DNA of 64,000 nt from Streptomyces sp. NBRC 110028 (GCF_001417735.1 NZ_BBUZ01000022.1:434001-498000), one strand, 5' to 3'. Positions 9,071-18,691 are shown, numbered from the stretch's first letter. Notes: generated by a model from the sequence alone, not told the origin. Numbers and translations are program-made.

Positions 9071-9520
9071 ATGCGTCGTCTCGCCACGAGTCTTGCCGCC
9101 ACCGCGGTCACCGCGGCCGCCACCGTCGCCCTGGCCGCCCCCGCCGAGGCCGTCCCCGCCGACAAGGCGCAGGTGCTCGCCGGCTGGACCCAGACCAGTG
9201 CCGCCAGCTACAACACCTGGCTCGCGGCCCGCGGCAACCAGGGCGCGTGGGCCGCGTACGCGTTCGACTGGTCCACCGACTACTGCAGCAGCTCGCCCGA
9301 CAACCCCTTCGGCTTCCCCTTCCAGACCTCGTGCGCCCGCCACGACTTCGGGTACCGCAACCACAAGGCGCTCGGCATCTTCGACGCCAACAAGGCCCGT
9401 CTCGACAGCGCCTTCTACGAGGACCTCAAGCGGGTGTGCACCGCCTACACCGGTGCCACGAAGACCACCTGCGACGGCACCGCGTGGACCTACTACCAGG
9501 CCGTGAAGAACCTCGGCTGA
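9071..9520 (+). CDS. Secreted prokaryotic phospholipase A2
   Basis: A 149-residue precursor. Residues 1-27 form a Sec signal peptide ending APAEA, so the mature enzyme is about 122 residues, the size of Streptomyces violaceoruber-type PLA2. The catalytic His-Asp pair is in CARHDFGYRN (near residue 92), with four Cys positions (DYCSS, TSCAR, KRVCTAY, TTCDG) suited to two disulfides. It hydrolyses the sn-2 ester of phospholipids outside the cell with calcium. GGAGGGAAC precedes the ATG. A strong terminator follows, so it is probably monocistronic. Confidence 0.93.
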   Translation: MRRLATSLAATAVTAAATVALAAPAEAVPADKAQVLAGWTQTSAASYNTWLAARGNQGAWAAYAFDWSTDYCSSSPDNPFGFPFQTSCARHDFGYRNHKALGIFDANKARLDSAFYEDLKRVCTAYTGATKTTCDGTAWTYYQAVKNLG

Positions 9521-9541
9521 GCCGGACCCCGCAGGAGAAAT

Positions 9542-9576
9542 GACGACGGGCGGCCCGCCAGGGGCCGCCCGTCGTC
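9542..9576. terminator. Strong hairpin terminator
   Basis: Perfect 14-bp arms at 9542-9555 and 9563-9576 with a seven-base loop, between the convergent phospholipase and HAD genes. No T-tract. It likely serves both strands. Confidence 0.8.
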
Positions 9577-9596
9577 ACGCGTCATCCGCCGATGGC

Positions 9597-10406
9597 TCAG
9601 CCGAAGAGGCGCTCCAGCACCACGGCGATGCCGTCCTCGTCATGGGAGGCGGTGATTTCGTCGGCGACGGCCTTCAGGTCGTCGTGCGCGCCTGCCATCG
9701 CCACCCCGTGCTTCGCCCAGGCGAACATCGGGATGTCGTTGGGCATGTCGCCGAACGCGATGGTGTCCGCGGCCGTCACCTTCAGCCTTCGGGCGGCCAG
9801 TGAGAGGCCCGTGGCCTTGGTCAGCCCCAGCGGCAGCAGCTCCACCAGACCCGCGCCCGCCATCGTCACCCCGACCAGACCCCCGGCGGCGATCCGCGCG
9901 GCGTCCGCGAGCGCGTCGTCGCCCAGCTCGGCGTGCTGGATGTAGAGCTTGCTGATGGGCGCGGACCACACCTCGTCCGGGTCGCTGAAGGAGCTGACCG
10001 GCATCTCCCCGTGCCCGACCCGATACCCCGGGCCGAACAGCACCTCGCCGTCGAGCCCGTCGCGGGCCGCCGCCAGCAGCAGCGGACCGGTCTCCGCCTC
10101 GATCTTCTCCAGCGCCAGCATGGCCACCTGGCGGTCCAGCGTGACGGAGGTCAGCAGCCGGTGCTCGCCCGCGTGGTAGAGCTGCGCGCCCTGGCCGCAC
10201 ACCGCGAGCCCCTCGTAGCCGAGGTCGTCCAGTATGTGCCGGGCCACCGGGACGGTGCGCCCGGTGACGACGATATGGGCGGCCCCGGCAGCGGTGGCCG
10301 TGGCGAGCGCGGCGCGGGTACGGGCCGAGACGGTGTGGTCGGAACGCAGCAGGGTCCCGTCCAGATCCGTCGCGACCAGGCGATACGGAAGGGCGCCGGC
10401 GCTCAC
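9597..10406 (-). CDS. HAD-superfamily hydrolase, Cof type
   Basis: A 269-residue phosphatase of HAD subclass IIB. Motif I is [14 protein letters not shown] near residue 10, motif II VTGRT near 45, the Lys in [15 protein letters not shown] near 195, and motif [14 protein letters not shown] near 218. Such enzymes dephosphorylate sugar phosphates or nucleotides such as FMN. The GTG start at 10406 overlaps the serS stop (GTGA), giving a serS-HAD operon; this pair is conserved in Streptomyces. The exact substrate is unknown. Confidence 0.9.
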   Translation of the reverse strand: MSAGALPYRLVATDLDGTLLRSDHTVSARTRAALATATAAGAAHIVVTGRTVPVARHILDDLGYEGLAVCGQGAQLYHAGEHRLLTSVTLDRQVAMLALEKIEAETGPLLLAAARDGLDGEVLFGPGYRVGHGEMPVSSFSDPDEVWSAPISKLYIQHAELGDDALADAARIAAGGLVGVTMAGAGLVELLPLGLTKATGLSLAARRLKVTAADTIAFGDMPNDIPMFAWAKHGVAMAGAHDDLKAVADEITASHDEDGIAVVLERLFG

Positions 10407-11680
10407 CGGGCGACCGGCGCCAGAACCTCGCGCCCGCCCAGGAACGGCCGCAGCACCTCGGGCACCCGCACCGAACCGTCGGCCTGCTGGTGGTTCTCCA
10501 GGATCGCGACGATGGTCCGGGTGACCGCGCACAGCGTGCCGTTCAGCGTCGCCAGCGGACGCACCTTCTTGCCCTCGCGCATCCGGATCGACAGCCGCCG
10601 CGACTGGAACTCGGTGGTGTTGGACGTCGAGGTCAGCTCGCGGTACTTCCCCTGGGTCGGGATCCACGCCTCGCAGTCGAACTTCCGCGTCGCGGACGAG
10701 CCCAGGTCACCCGAGGCCAGGTCGACCACCCGGAACGGCAGCTCCAGCGAGGTCAGCCACTGCTTCTCCCACTCCAGCAGCCGCTGGTGCTCGGCCTCGG
10801 CCTCCTCCGGCGTCGTGTAGACGAACATCTCGACCTTGTCGAACTGGTGCACCCGGAAGATGCCCCGGGTGTCCTTGCCGTACGACCCGGCCTCGCGGCG
10901 GAAGCAGGAGGAGAAGCCCGCGTAGCGCCGCGGCAGCTGCTCCGCCTCCAGGATCTCGTCCATGTGGTACGCGGCCAGCGGCACCTCGGAGGTGCCGACC
11001 AGATAGAGGTCGTCCTTGTCCAGGTGGTAGACGTCCTCCGCGGCCTGGCCCAGGAAGCCGGTGCCCTCCATGGCCTTCGGCTTGACCAGCGCCGGGGTGA
11101 GCACCGGGGTGAAGCCCGCCGCGGTGGCCTGTGCCATCGCCGCGTTCACCAGCGCGAGCTCCAGCAGCGCGCCGACGCCGGTGAGGTAGTAGAAGCGCGA
11201 TCCGGAGACCTTGGCGCCGCGCTCGGTGTCGATCGCGCCGAGCAGCTCGCCCAGCTCCAGGTGGTCCTTGGGGGTGATGCCCTCGGCCGCGAAGTCGCGC
11301 GGGGTGCCGACCGTCTCCAGGACGGTGAAGTCGTCCTCACCGCCCACGGGGACGTCCGGGTGGACCAGATTGCCCAGCCGGCGCAGCAGGGTCTGGGTCT
11401 CCTCGGCCGCCGCGTCCTGCTCGGCGTCGGCCGCCTTGACCGCGGCGGACAGCTCACCGGCTTTCTTCAGCAGCTCGGCCTTCTCGTCCCCGGAGGCCTT
11501 GGGGACGAGCTTGCCGAGCGCCTTCTGTTCGGCGCGCAGCTCGTCGAAGCGGACGCTGGAGGACCTGCGCCGCTCGTCGGCTGCCAGGAGCGCGTCGACG
11601 ATGTCGACGTCTTCTCCACGGGCGCGCTGGGAGGCGCGCACACGGTCGGGGTCCTCACGGAGCAGGCGAAGGTCAATCAC
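10403..11680 (-). CDS. serS: Seryl-tRNA synthetase
   Basis: A 425-residue class II aminoacyl-tRNA synthetase that charges tRNA-Ser (and tRNA-Sec where present). The N-terminal long antiparallel coiled-coil arm spans about residues 30-105 ([20 protein letters not shown]), motif 2 is [20 protein letters not shown] near 265, and motif 3 includes [19 protein letters not shown] near 385. Full family length. The ATG at 11680 reads [11 protein letters not shown], the canonical start. Downstream it is coupled to a HAD phosphatase. Two tRNA-Ser genes also lie in this window. Confidence 0.97.
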   Translation of the reverse strand: MIDLRLLREDPDRVRASQRARGEDVDIVDALLAADERRRSSSVRFDELRAEQKALGKLVPKASGDEKAELLKKAGELSAAVKAADAEQDAAAEETQTLLRRLGNLVHPDVPVGGEDDFTVLETVGTPRDFAAEGITPKDHLELGELLGAIDTERGAKVSGSRFYYLTGVGALLELALVNAAMAQATAAGFTPVLTPALVKPKAMEGTGFLGQAAEDVYHLDKDDLYLVGTSEVPLAAYHMDEILEAEQLPRRYAGFSSCFRREAGSYGKDTRGIFRVHQFDKVEMFVYTTPEEAEAEHQRLLEWEKQWLTSLELPFRVVDLASGDLGSSATRKFDCEAWIPTQGKYRELTSTSNTTEFQSRRLSIRMREGKKVRPLATLNGTLCAVTRTIVAILENHQQADGSVRVPEVLRPFLGGREVLAPVAR

Positions 11681-12235
11681 CCCCCCAGGTTACCGGTGTG
11701 ACCTCGGGGGCTCGACGCGATATTCCGGTGTGCCCCTTTTTGCCCCCATTTAGGGCTGTGGGAAAACCTGGGAATTCCTGTGTGGGTCGACGTCAAGCAA
11801 TGCGCGCGGATTCCCTGAAAAGGGGCAAAGAGATGACTGTCTTCCCCTGCGCGCGGGGCGAGTTGGCGTTTCGTTGTCCACAGGCCTGTTGGTATACCCG
11901 CGAGTTATCCACAGCCTGTGTGTGAGATCTGTGGATGTCGCGGTGATCGTTTAGTCCGCCGAGTGCTCGGCGATGGATTCCCCTATCGAACCGCGTTCAC
12001 ACACTCTTTAAGAGAGGAATCCCTCACTCCAAAGAGCGGATCGATGGAATTGTGGTGACAGATGTGCAATATCCAGTGATGTAAGCCGATGAGGCGACTG
12101 TGGTGATGTGTCGACATTGTCTGATGGGCGTTGTCGACTTGTCCCCAGCGCGGAGCCGAGCCTGTGGATAACTTTTCCACGGTGACGCCCGGGCCCGGCG
12201 TTGACCGGACCGGGACGCGGCGCTTCCGGCCGGGA
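11681..12235. other. serS-pheA intergenic region with DnaA-box cluster
   Basis: A 555-bp stretch with no convincing gene and lower GC than its surroundings. It contains near-consensus DnaA boxes: TTGTCCACA at 11874-11882, TTATCCACA at 11905-11913 and TGTGGATAA (reverse) at 12163-12171. Weaker matches are TGTGGGAAA at 11757, TGTGGATGT at 11930, TTGTCCCCA at 12139 and TTTTCCACG at 12173. Streptomyces DnaA prefers TTGTCCACA, so this is a probable DnaA-binding or titration site. No AT-rich unwinding region or dnaA/dnaN genes are nearby, so it is not oriC itself. Confidence 0.75.
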
Positions 12236-13171
12236 TCAGCCCCGCCCGTCCTGGCAGCGGGCCAGCCACTCCGCCGCCTCAGCGAACGCCTCGTCCGAGG
12301 TGCCGTGGCGCAGCGGAGCCAGGTCCGCCGCCTCCACCCCCGCGCGCGGGTACGAGCCCAGGAAGCGCACCTTCGGGCAGATCCGCCGCAGCCCCATCAG
12401 GGCCGACCCCACCCGCCGGTCCGTGATGTGCCCCTCACAGTCCACCGAGAAGCAGTAGCGGCCGATGCCCTCGCCGGTCGGGCGCGACTCGATCCGCATC
12501 ATGTTGACGCCGCGCGCCGAGAACTCCTGCAGCAGCTCCAGCAGCGCGCCCGGGTGGTCGTCGCCCAGCCAGATCACCACGGATGTCTTGTCCGCGCCGG
12601 TCCGGGCGGCGGGCCGGGCCGGGCGGCCGGCCAGCACGAAGCGGGTCATCGCGTTCTGCGCGTCGTGGATGTCGGTGACCAGCGGCTCCAGGCCGTACTT
12701 CGGCCCCGCGAACGCGCCCGCGAACGCCGCGTCGTAGCGCCCCTCCTGCACCAGCCGCGCGCCGTCCGCGTTCGACGCCGCCGACTCCCACAGGGCGTCC
12801 GGCAGGTTCGCCGCGAGCCAGTTGCGCACCTGCGGCTGGGACACCGGGTGCCCGGTCACGGTCTTGACGTCCGAGATCGTGGTGCCCGGCCGCGCCAGCA
12901 GCGCGAAGCTGATCGGCAGCAGCACCTCGCGGTAGATCATCAGCGGTTCGCCGGTGGCCAGCTCGTCGAGGGTCGCGGTGACCCCGCCCTCGACCGAGTT
13001 CTCGATGGGGACCAGGGCCGCCGCCGCCGCGCCGCCGCGCACGGCGTCCAGCGCCGCGGGCACCGAGACCATCGGGACCAGCTCGCGCGTGGCCGCCTCC
13101 GGCAAGGACCGCAGCGCGGCCTCGGTGAAGGTTCCCTCGGGGCCGAGGTAGGCATAGTGGCTGGCCGACAT
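12236..13171 (-). CDS. pheA: Prephenate dehydratase
   Basis: A 311-residue enzyme converting prephenate to phenylpyruvate in phenylalanine synthesis. The N-terminal catalytic domain opens YAYLGPEGTFTEAAL, and the TRF motif lies in AMTRFVLAGRP near residue 185. A C-terminal ACT domain for allosteric Phe binding carries GALLELLQEFSARGVNM and the ESRP motif. There is no fused chorismate mutase, as expected for actinobacteria. The ATG at 13171 has AGGGAG eight bases upstream, so the longer frame to 13207 is unlikely. Upstream and downstream neighbours are unrelated in pathway. Confidence 0.95.
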   Translation of the reverse strand: MSASHYAYLGPEGTFTEAALRSLPEAATRELVPMVSVPAALDAVRGGAAAAALVPIENSVEGGVTATLDELATGEPLMIYREVLLPISFALLARPGTTISDVKTVTGHPVSQPQVRNWLAANLPDALWESAASNADGARLVQEGRYDAAFAGAFAGPKYGLEPLVTDIHDAQNAMTRFVLAGRPARPAARTGADKTSVVIWLGDDHPGALLELLQEFSARGVNMMRIESRPTGEGIGRYCFSVDCEGHITDRRVGSALMGLRRICPKVRFLGSYPRAGVEAADLAPLRHGTSDEAFAEAAEWLARCQDGRG

Positions 13172-13249
13172 CACGGTGGCTCCCTGTGATCGTATGAGAG
13201 CCGCCACGATACCCAGCGGCGGCCGGGGACGAGAGGGTTCATCCCGCGC

Positions 13250-14527
13250 TCACCCTTCCAAGAGTGCCTGACCCACGTACCCGTCCGGGGCACAGCCGCC
13301 CGGCACCGCGAAGAGCGCGCTGGCCTCGTGCCGCAGGAACCGGGACAGGTCGTCCCCGAGGTCCAGCTTCCGCTGCACCGGTACGAACCCCTTCATCGGA
13401 TCCGCCTGCCAGGCGATGAACAGCAGCCCCGCGTCCGGCGCCCCGTCGTCGCGGAAGCCGTCGTGGTACGAGAACGGGCGGCGCAGCATCGCCGCGCCCT
13501 GGTTCGACTCGGGCGCCGCGACCCGTACGTGGGCGGCGCCGCCAATGGCCAGCGCCCCGTCCGCGTTCATCTTGTCGAGCCGCACCGGGGTCGTCTCGGT
13601 GCCGCCGGACAGCGGCGCCCCGTCCGACTTGCGGCGGCCGATGACCTTCTCCTGCCGCTCCAGGGAGAGGTTGTCCCAGGAGTCGAGCAGCATCCGGATC
13701 CGGCGCACCACGGCGTACGAGCCGCCCGCCATCCAGGCCGGGTCCCCGTTGCCGGGGACGAAGATCCGCCGGTCGAAGTCCGGCTCCTGCGGCTTGGGGT
13801 TGTTCGTGCCGTCGACCTGGCCCATCAGATTGCGCACGGTCATCGGGTGGCCGGTGGCCCCGGGGGCGCGGTTGAAGCCGTTCATCTGCCAGCGCAGCCG
13901 GGCCGTGCCCCCGGCCTCCCGCTGCAGCGCGCGCAGCGCGTGGAAGGCGACGAGTCCGTCGTCGGCGCCGATCTGGATCCACAGGTCGCCGTTGCTGCGC
14001 TTCGCGTCGAGCGCGTCGGAGGCGAAGTCGGGGAGCGGAGCGAGAGCCTCCGGGAGCCGGTCCTTCAGCCCGGCCTTGCCGAAGAAGGAGCGGCCGAAGC
14101 CGAAGGTGACGGTGAGGGACGACGGTCCGGCGTCGAGCGCGATGCCCGTGTCGTCCGGCGGCGTCCTGCCCTCGGTCAGCTCGCGCGCCGTCCTGGACCA
14201 GCGGCGCAGCAGCGCGGCGGCCTGCCGGCGGTTCGCACCGGGCGCCAGGTCGAAGGCGACGAGATGGCCATGGGCCTGCAGCGGGGTGGTGATCCCCGCC
14301 TGGTGCTCGCCGTTGAAGGGGACGGTCGCCCGGCCGACCGAGCTGAGCGGCCGGGGGGTGTCCCGCGTCGCCTCCGCGGCGTACGCGCCGGCCGCTCCGC
14401 CGACGACGAGCCCGGCCGCGCCCGCGGCGCCGGCCGTGCCCAGCAGACGGCGCCGGGACACCCCGGGCGGGGGCGCCTGCCGGTCCTGGGTGGTTTCGGG
14501 GGCTTTCGGGGCCTGCTGAGTGCTCAT
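13250..14527 (-). CDS. dtpA: Dye-decolorizing peroxidase, Tat-exported (DtpA-like)
   Basis: A 425-residue heme peroxidase. The N-terminus has a twin-arginine signal (VSRRRLLGTAGAAGAAGL, about residues 24-45). The DyP motif GQVDGTNNP lies near residue 235 and the proximal heme His is probably in RRPFSYHDGF near 355. In S. lividans the homologue DtpA is encoded with Sco, a PCuAC-type chaperone and CopCD, and is needed with them to mature the copper oxidase GlxA; the same order is seen here. It is also close to EfeB, but no EfeU/EfeO neighbours are present. Its ATG overlaps the copCD stop. Confidence 0.9.
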   Translation of the reverse strand: MSTQQAPKAPETTQDRQAPPPGVSRRRLLGTAGAAGAAGLVVGGAAGAYAAEATRDTPRPLSSVGRATVPFNGEHQAGITTPLQAHGHLVAFDLAPGANRRQAAALLRRWSRTARELTEGRTPPDDTGIALDAGPSSLTVTFGFGRSFFGKAGLKDRLPEALAPLPDFASDALDAKRSNGDLWIQIGADDGLVAFHALRALQREAGGTARLRWQMNGFNRAPGATGHPMTVRNLMGQVDGTNNPKPQEPDFDRRIFVPGNGDPAWMAGGSYAVVRRIRMLLDSWDNLSLERQEKVIGRRKSDGAPLSGGTETTPVRLDKMNADGALAIGGAAHVRVAAPESNQGAAMLRRPFSYHDGFRDDGAPDAGLLFIAWQADPMKGFVPVQRKLDLGDDLSRFLRHEASALFAVPGGCAPDGYVGQALLEG

Positions 14528-16554
14528 TGTGCGATCTTCACGTTCCTGGTCTCCGTCACCTGGTCGATGTCGGAGGTACGTACGGTGAGGGAGAGGAGCC
14601 ACTTCCCGGGCATGGGGAGCTGCACGCCCTGGGCGCTCCAGTGCCCGGTGGACCGGTGCTTGAGGGGGATCGACAGCGGGCCCAGGCCCTTCTGCTTCAG
14701 GGTCAGGGCGACCTTCACCTCCGGCACGTCGATCGGGCGGTCGGCGAAGTCGCTGATGAAGACGTTGAGCGCGTTGTCGCCGGGCAGCGCCGGGTCGAGC
14801 ATGACGATGGCCTTGCCGCGGCCGCTCTTGGGGCCGGTGTTGTAGGGGATCTCCACGCTCACCGGATCGACGTTCGGCCCTGCGGGGTCCACCGCGGCCG
14901 CCGCCGGGGGCTTCCCGGTCTCCGCCCGGCCCGGCTGGGTGCCGCTCAGCACGGTGGTCACCGCGAGCAGCACGGCGGCCACGACGGTCTCGGCGATCAC
15001 CGAGCGGCGCAGCCCGCTGCGCTGCGGGTCGGCGTCGCGCTCCCGCCGGGCGGCGGTCTTGTCCTTGGCGGCCCGCTGACGGGCGAGCTGGGCGCTGCGT
15101 ACGGGATCGTCGTTCGTTCCGGCGTCCCCGTCGGAGCCCCCGTCCGAGCCCTCCCCGGCCCCGGCGCCGCCGGTTCGGACCGGCTGCCCGGCCTTCACCA
15201 CCGCCTTGGCCTCGTCTTCCGCTTCAGCGGAGGCGTCCGCGGGGACGTCCGCGGAGGCCGTGGCATCCGACAGACGGGCGGTCCAGCGGCGCGAGACGGC
15301 GGCGATGCCGACGAGCACCGCCACCAGGCCCACCTTGACCAGCAGCACCCGCCCGTAGTCGGTGCCGGTCAGCGCCTTCCACGAGCCGACCTGCCGCCAC
15401 GACTGGTACAGCCCGGTGAGGACCAGGGCGATGACGGAACCGAAGGCGAGCCGGGAGAAGCGGGCCACGGCAGCCCGCTCGATCGGCACGCCCGCGCGCA
15501 GCGTCACCGCGAGCGAGGCCAGACCGCCCACCCACACCCCGACCGCGACCAGGTGGATCACGTCGACCGGCATGGCCAGCTGCCGCTGGATGCCCACCGA
15601 GGCGTGCTCGGCCATCGCCCAGGTCGAGGCCAGGCCCACCGCGACGACGACACCGCCGAAGCCGAGCCCGAAGGCAAGGTCCTGGCGGCGCTTGGCGTCA
15701 TCTTCCGCCGCCTCGGTGTGGCGGGTGTACGAGCCGAAGAGCACGGCGAGGAAGACCGCCGCCACGCCGAGCAGCAGCAGCCGGGACACCAGCGCCGCGC
15801 CCGGCTTGGTGTCGAGGGCGTCGCCGAGCCCGCCGAGGTCGAGGACCTTGCCGATCCCCTCGGAATTGGCGTACGGCGCGCGCAGCAGCAACAGCAGCAC
15901 GGTGGACCCGAAGAGCGTCGCCCAGCCGCCGACGGCGATCTTCCGGACCGGGCGGGAGGACCGGCACAGCCCGGCGAACACACAAGCGCCGACCAGCGCC
16001 GCGAAGCCGCCGTAGGCCGCGTACCGCCCGATGCCGTACAGCGTCGTGACCGTGCTGTCGCCGCTCCCGCCCGTCGGCGCCGCGACCGAGGTCTTGGACG
16101 GGGCGCCGATGGAGAAGGTGAACGCGCCGCTCACCGGGTGGCTGTCCTCCGAGGTCGCCTTCCACGCCACCGTGTAGGTGCCGTCGGCCAGCCCGGAGCG
16201 CAGCGCGACCGACGCGGTCGAGGACTTGCCGCCCGTGTGGGCCGCCTTCCCGGCGTCCACGCGCTTGCCCTTGGGGTCGAGGACGCGCAGCGCGTCCCGG
16301 CCGAGCAGCACGCCTTCCGAGAAGGTGAGCGTGACGTCCGACGGCGCGGACTTCACCACCGCGCCCTCGCCGGGGCTGGTGGAGGTGAGCGCGGCGTGCG
16401 CGGACGCGGGCCCGGCGCCGAAGCTCAGCGCGCACAGCAGCGCGGCGAACAGGGCGCCGAGGACCGACAGCAGCCGCCGGGCGGCGACGGAGGCCCGGGC
16501 ACCGGTTGGGGCATCGCTTCGGGGCCGGGCGGTCGGGGAGGTCAGCGAGGGCAT
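14524..16554 (-). CDS. CopC-CopD fusion copper protein
   Basis: A 676-residue membrane protein. After a signal segment ending ASA, the mature N-terminus begins HAALTSTSPGEGAVV, the copper-binding start of CopC. A second ligand region is SEDSHPVSGAF near residue 140. From about residue 175 the CopD part has eight or more hydrophobic helices with HASVG and HLVAVGVWVGGLASL. Residues 430-500 are an acidic/basic cytoplasmic loop, a further helix follows, and the C-terminal 130 residues form a YtkA-like domain. It probably carries copper at or across the membrane for the Sco/PCuAC/DtpA system. Confidence 0.9.
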   Translation of the reverse strand: MPSLTSPTARPRSDAPTGARASVAARRLLSVLGALFAALLCALSFGAGPASAHAALTSTSPGEGAVVKSAPSDVTLTFSEGVLLGRDALRVLDPKGKRVDAGKAAHTGGKSSTASVALRSGLADGTYTVAWKATSEDSHPVSGAFTFSIGAPSKTSVAAPTGGSGDSTVTTLYGIGRYAAYGGFAALVGACVFAGLCRSSRPVRKIAVGGWATLFGSTVLLLLLRAPYANSEGIGKVLDLGGLGDALDTKPGAALVSRLLLLGVAAVFLAVLFGSYTRHTEAAEDDAKRRQDLAFGLGFGGVVVAVGLASTWAMAEHASVGIQRQLAMPVDVIHLVAVGVWVGGLASLAVTLRAGVPIERAAVARFSRLAFGSVIALVLTGLYQSWRQVGSWKALTGTDYGRVLLVKVGLVAVLVGIAAVSRRWTARLSDATASADVPADASAEAEDEAKAVVKAGQPVRTGGAGAGEGSDGGSDGDAGTNDDPVRSAQLARQRAAKDKTAARRERDADPQRSGLRRSVIAETVVAAVLLAVTTVLSGTQPGRAETGKPPAAAAVDPAGPNVDPVSVEIPYNTGPKSGRGKAIVMLDPALPGDNALNVFISDFADRPIDVPEVKVALTLKQKGLGPLSIPLKHRSTGHWSAQGVQLPMPGKWLLSLTVRTSDIDQVTETRNVKIAQ

Positions 16555-16560
16555 CGGCTG

Positions 16561-17043
16561 TCAGTCCTTGGGACGGTACGTCATCGGCTCGACCGGGACC
16601 TTGATCGTGATGGGGTCGGACATGGCGAAGTGCAGGGTGAATTCGACCTTCTCACCGACCTTCGGCTTATGGGCCAGTTTTGTCAGCATCAGATGATCGC
16701 CCCCGCTGGACAGCCGGAGTCGGCCGCCCGCGGGCACGTCGAGCGAGCTGACCTGCTTCATCCGGGTGCCCTTGGTGGTGTGCAGGGTGACGTCGCGGGC
16801 GATCGGGGTGGTGATGGACGTCAGCCTGTCCGCGCCGCCCCCCTTGTTCGTCACGGTCAGGAAGCCCGCCGCCATGTCGGCCATCGCGGGTCGCGGGATG
16901 TAGGCGCCGCTGACGGACAGCTCGGGGCGGTCCCCGCTGCCCCCGCCGTCCCCGCCGCCGTTGTCGCCGCAGGCGGTGAGGGCGCCGGTCAGGCCGAGGG
17001 CGAGGGCGGCCGCGGCGGCGGCCCGGTGCCGGGTGGCGGTCAC
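16561..17043 (-). CDS. PCu(A)C copper chaperone lipoprotein
   Basis: A 160-residue lipoprotein. The signal peptide ends in the lipobox LTAC, placing the mature Cys near residue 23. The copper motif of the family, H-x(n)-M-x(n)-H-x-M, is visible as TLHTTKGTRMKQ and GGDHLMLTKL. The GTG at 17043 overlaps the stop of the Sco gene (GTGA), so both are translated together. In S. lividans the equivalent protein (ECuC) passes Cu(I) to Sco. It precedes copCD by a six-base gap. Confidence 0.92.
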   Translation of the reverse strand: MTATRHRAAAAAALALGLTGALTACGDNGGGDGGGSGDRPELSVSGAYIPRPAMADMAAGFLTVTNKGGGADRLTSITTPIARDVTLHTTKGTRMKQVSSLDVPAGGRLRLSSGGDHLMLTKLAHKPKVGEKVEFTLHFAMSDPITIKVPVEPMTYRPKD

Positions 17044-17702
17044 GGGTTCTCCCCCTTGATGATCTTCGGGAGGTCCTTGGCGTACTGCTGGGGCGAGGTC
17101 GAGGTGGTGTAGATCCAGTGCCCCTTGTCGTCCTTGGGCGAGAAGCCCAGCACCTGGGCGCCGTGGTTGACGGTGATGCTGCCGTCCTTCTCCTTCTTCG
17201 GCTTCTCGATGAAGATGCCGAGCGGCTTGGCCCCGGCCTGGATGGTGTCGAAGTCGCCGGTCAGCCCGACGAAGTCCGTGCCGCCCTGGGCGTTCAGCCA
17301 CTTGCGCATCCGCTGCGGGGTGTCGCGCTCCGGGTCGGTGGTCACGAACACGACCCGCAGCTTGTCCCGCTCGGCCTTGGGCAGCTTGGACACAGCGATG
17401 CCGAGGTTGCTCATGGTCAGCGGGCAGACGTCCGGGCAGTGGGTGTAGCCGAAGAAGACCAGGGTCGGGTGGCCCTTGGTCTCCTTGACCAGGTCGTACT
17501 TCTCGCCCTCGGTGTCGGTGAGGACGAGGTCGGGCTTGGCCTTGGCGTCGCCGTTCAGGACGATCGCCTGTCCGGTCTTCCGGCCGCCCGAGACGCTGGC
17601 GGCGCTGTCCCCCTTGTCCCCGCCGTCGCCGGAGCCGCCGCAGGCGGTGAGGGTGAGCGCGGCGGCGGCGACGAGGGCGGAGCCCAGGATCTTGGTGCGC
17701 AT
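17040..17702 (-). CDS. Sco/SenC copper chaperone lipoprotein
   Basis: A 220-residue membrane-anchored thioredoxin-fold protein. The lipobox is LTACGG near residue 18. The copper-binding CxxxC is in TQCPDVCPLT-like sequence (here HCPDVCPLTMS) near residue 115, with FVTTDPERDTP and the distal His in TVNHGAQVLG. Sco proteins metallate CuA centres and, in Streptomyces, the oxidase GlxA. The ATG at 17702 was chosen because it immediately precedes the signal peptide. First gene of the tightly overlapped sco-PCuAC-copCD-dtpA set. Confidence 0.93.
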   Translation of the reverse strand: MRTKILGSALVAAAALTLTACGGSGDGGDKGDSAASVSGGRKTGQAIVLNGDAKAKPDLVLTDTEGEKYDLVKETKGHPTLVFFGYTHCPDVCPLTMSNLGIAVSKLPKAERDKLRVVFVTTDPERDTPQRMRKWLNAQGGTDFVGLTGDFDTIQAGAKPLGIFIEKPKKEKDGSITVNHGAQVLGFSPKDDKGHWIYTTSTSPQQYAKDLPKIIKGENP

Positions 17703-17854
17703 GGAGCTGTTCTCCAAAGAGATGGTCGGATCGGTGGTGCGTGATGGCGGCGGGCCGGGGGCCCGCCGCCGGGCGTACCGCGGCGCAGGGTCAGGACGCG
17801 CGGTCACGCCATGCCGTCACGCGGCGTTTCGGCTCGTCATGCGGGTCATGCGGG

Positions 17855-18601
17855 TCAGGCGGAGCGGCGGCGGCCCGCGAGCACTCCGAAGGTGACTCCG
17901 GCGGCGCCGATGACGATGCCCGCGATGCCCAGCACCCGGGCGGTGGTGTCGGTGCCGTCGCCGTCCGGCTCCGCGGCGGTCTTCGCCGTGTCACCGGCCG
18001 CCGTGGCCTTCGCCCCCTTGGCGTCGCCCGCGCTTGCGGAGCCGTGCCCGTCCGAGCCGTCGGCGGCGTCGGTGAGCTTGAGGACCGGCGCCGGGTTCTC
18101 GGGCTCCGGCGCGCCCTCCTTGGGCTCCTCGATCCAGCGCACGACCTGCTTGTCGTCGTAGGTCTGGAGGGCCTTGAAGGCGAGCTGGTCGGCGTCCTCG
18201 GGCAGCGGGCCGACCGAGACGGGGAACTGCTGGAACATGCCCGGTTCGATCGTGCCGCCGGTCCAGGTGATCTTGGTGACCGCCTCGGTCACCTTGCCGT
18301 CGTCGGTCTCGATGGGCTTGGCGAGCTTGGACTTGGTGACCTTCACGTCCCAGCCGGGCACCGGCTGGGGCATCACGGAGGCGAGCGGATGGTCGGTGGG
18401 CAGGCTGACCTCGAGCTTGACGGTCGAGGAGTCGTCCCGCTCGTTGGGCACCTTGAAGTCGACGGTGCTGTAGCCGCCCTTCTCGGCCTGCCCCGGCTGC
18501 ACGCTGACGTGCGCGAAGGCGGGGCCCGCGGCGAGCAGCACCAGGGCGCCCGCGGTGAGGCCGCCGAGAACCGGCAGACGGCGAAGACGCATGGCGTTCA
18601 T
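17855..18601 (-). CDS. YcnI-family copper-binding protein (DUF1775)
   Basis: A 248-residue exported, membrane-anchored protein. The signal peptide ends AFA and the mature chain starts HVSVQPGQAEKGGYST, the His brace of YcnI proteins. The partner Trp is likely in VRWIEEPKEG. A Glu/Ala-rich spacer (residues 165-215) leads to a C-terminal helix GIAGIVIGAAGVTFGVLAG and a basic tail. Found with copper uptake or delivery genes. It lies 152 bp upstream of sco on the same strand and probably belongs to the same regulon. Confidence 0.92.
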   Translation of the reverse strand: MNAMRLRRLPVLGGLTAGALVLLAAGPAFAHVSVQPGQAEKGGYSTVDFKVPNERDDSSTVKLEVSLPTDHPLASVMPQPVPGWDVKVTKSKLAKPIETDDGKVTEAVTKITWTGGTIEPGMFQQFPVSVGPLPEDADQLAFKALQTYDDKQVVRWIEEPKEGAPEPENPAPVLKLTDAADGSDGHGSASAGDAKGAKATAAGDTAKTAAEPDGDGTDTTARVLGIAGIVIGAAGVTFGVLAGRRRSA

Positions 18602-18691
18602 GTAAACGCTCCAGAGGAGGAGTGATCGGTGGGTTGGCGCGCGTGCGGCGCCGGCACGGCCACCCTCCGGTCCCGCTGGAGGAGTGTCGCG

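Noticed and set aside
11874..12171. Replication origin oriC
   Set aside because: Too few DnaA boxes, no AT-rich unwinding region and no dnaA/dnaN nearby; better read as a titration or regulatory cluster.
13250..14527. EfeB of an iron-uptake EfeUOB system
   Set aside because: No EfeU or EfeO; neighbours are copper genes, so the DtpA assignment is preferred.
14524..16554. Possible gene split between CopC and CopD
   Set aside because: One continuous frame with consistent codon use; fusion of the two is common in actinobacteria.
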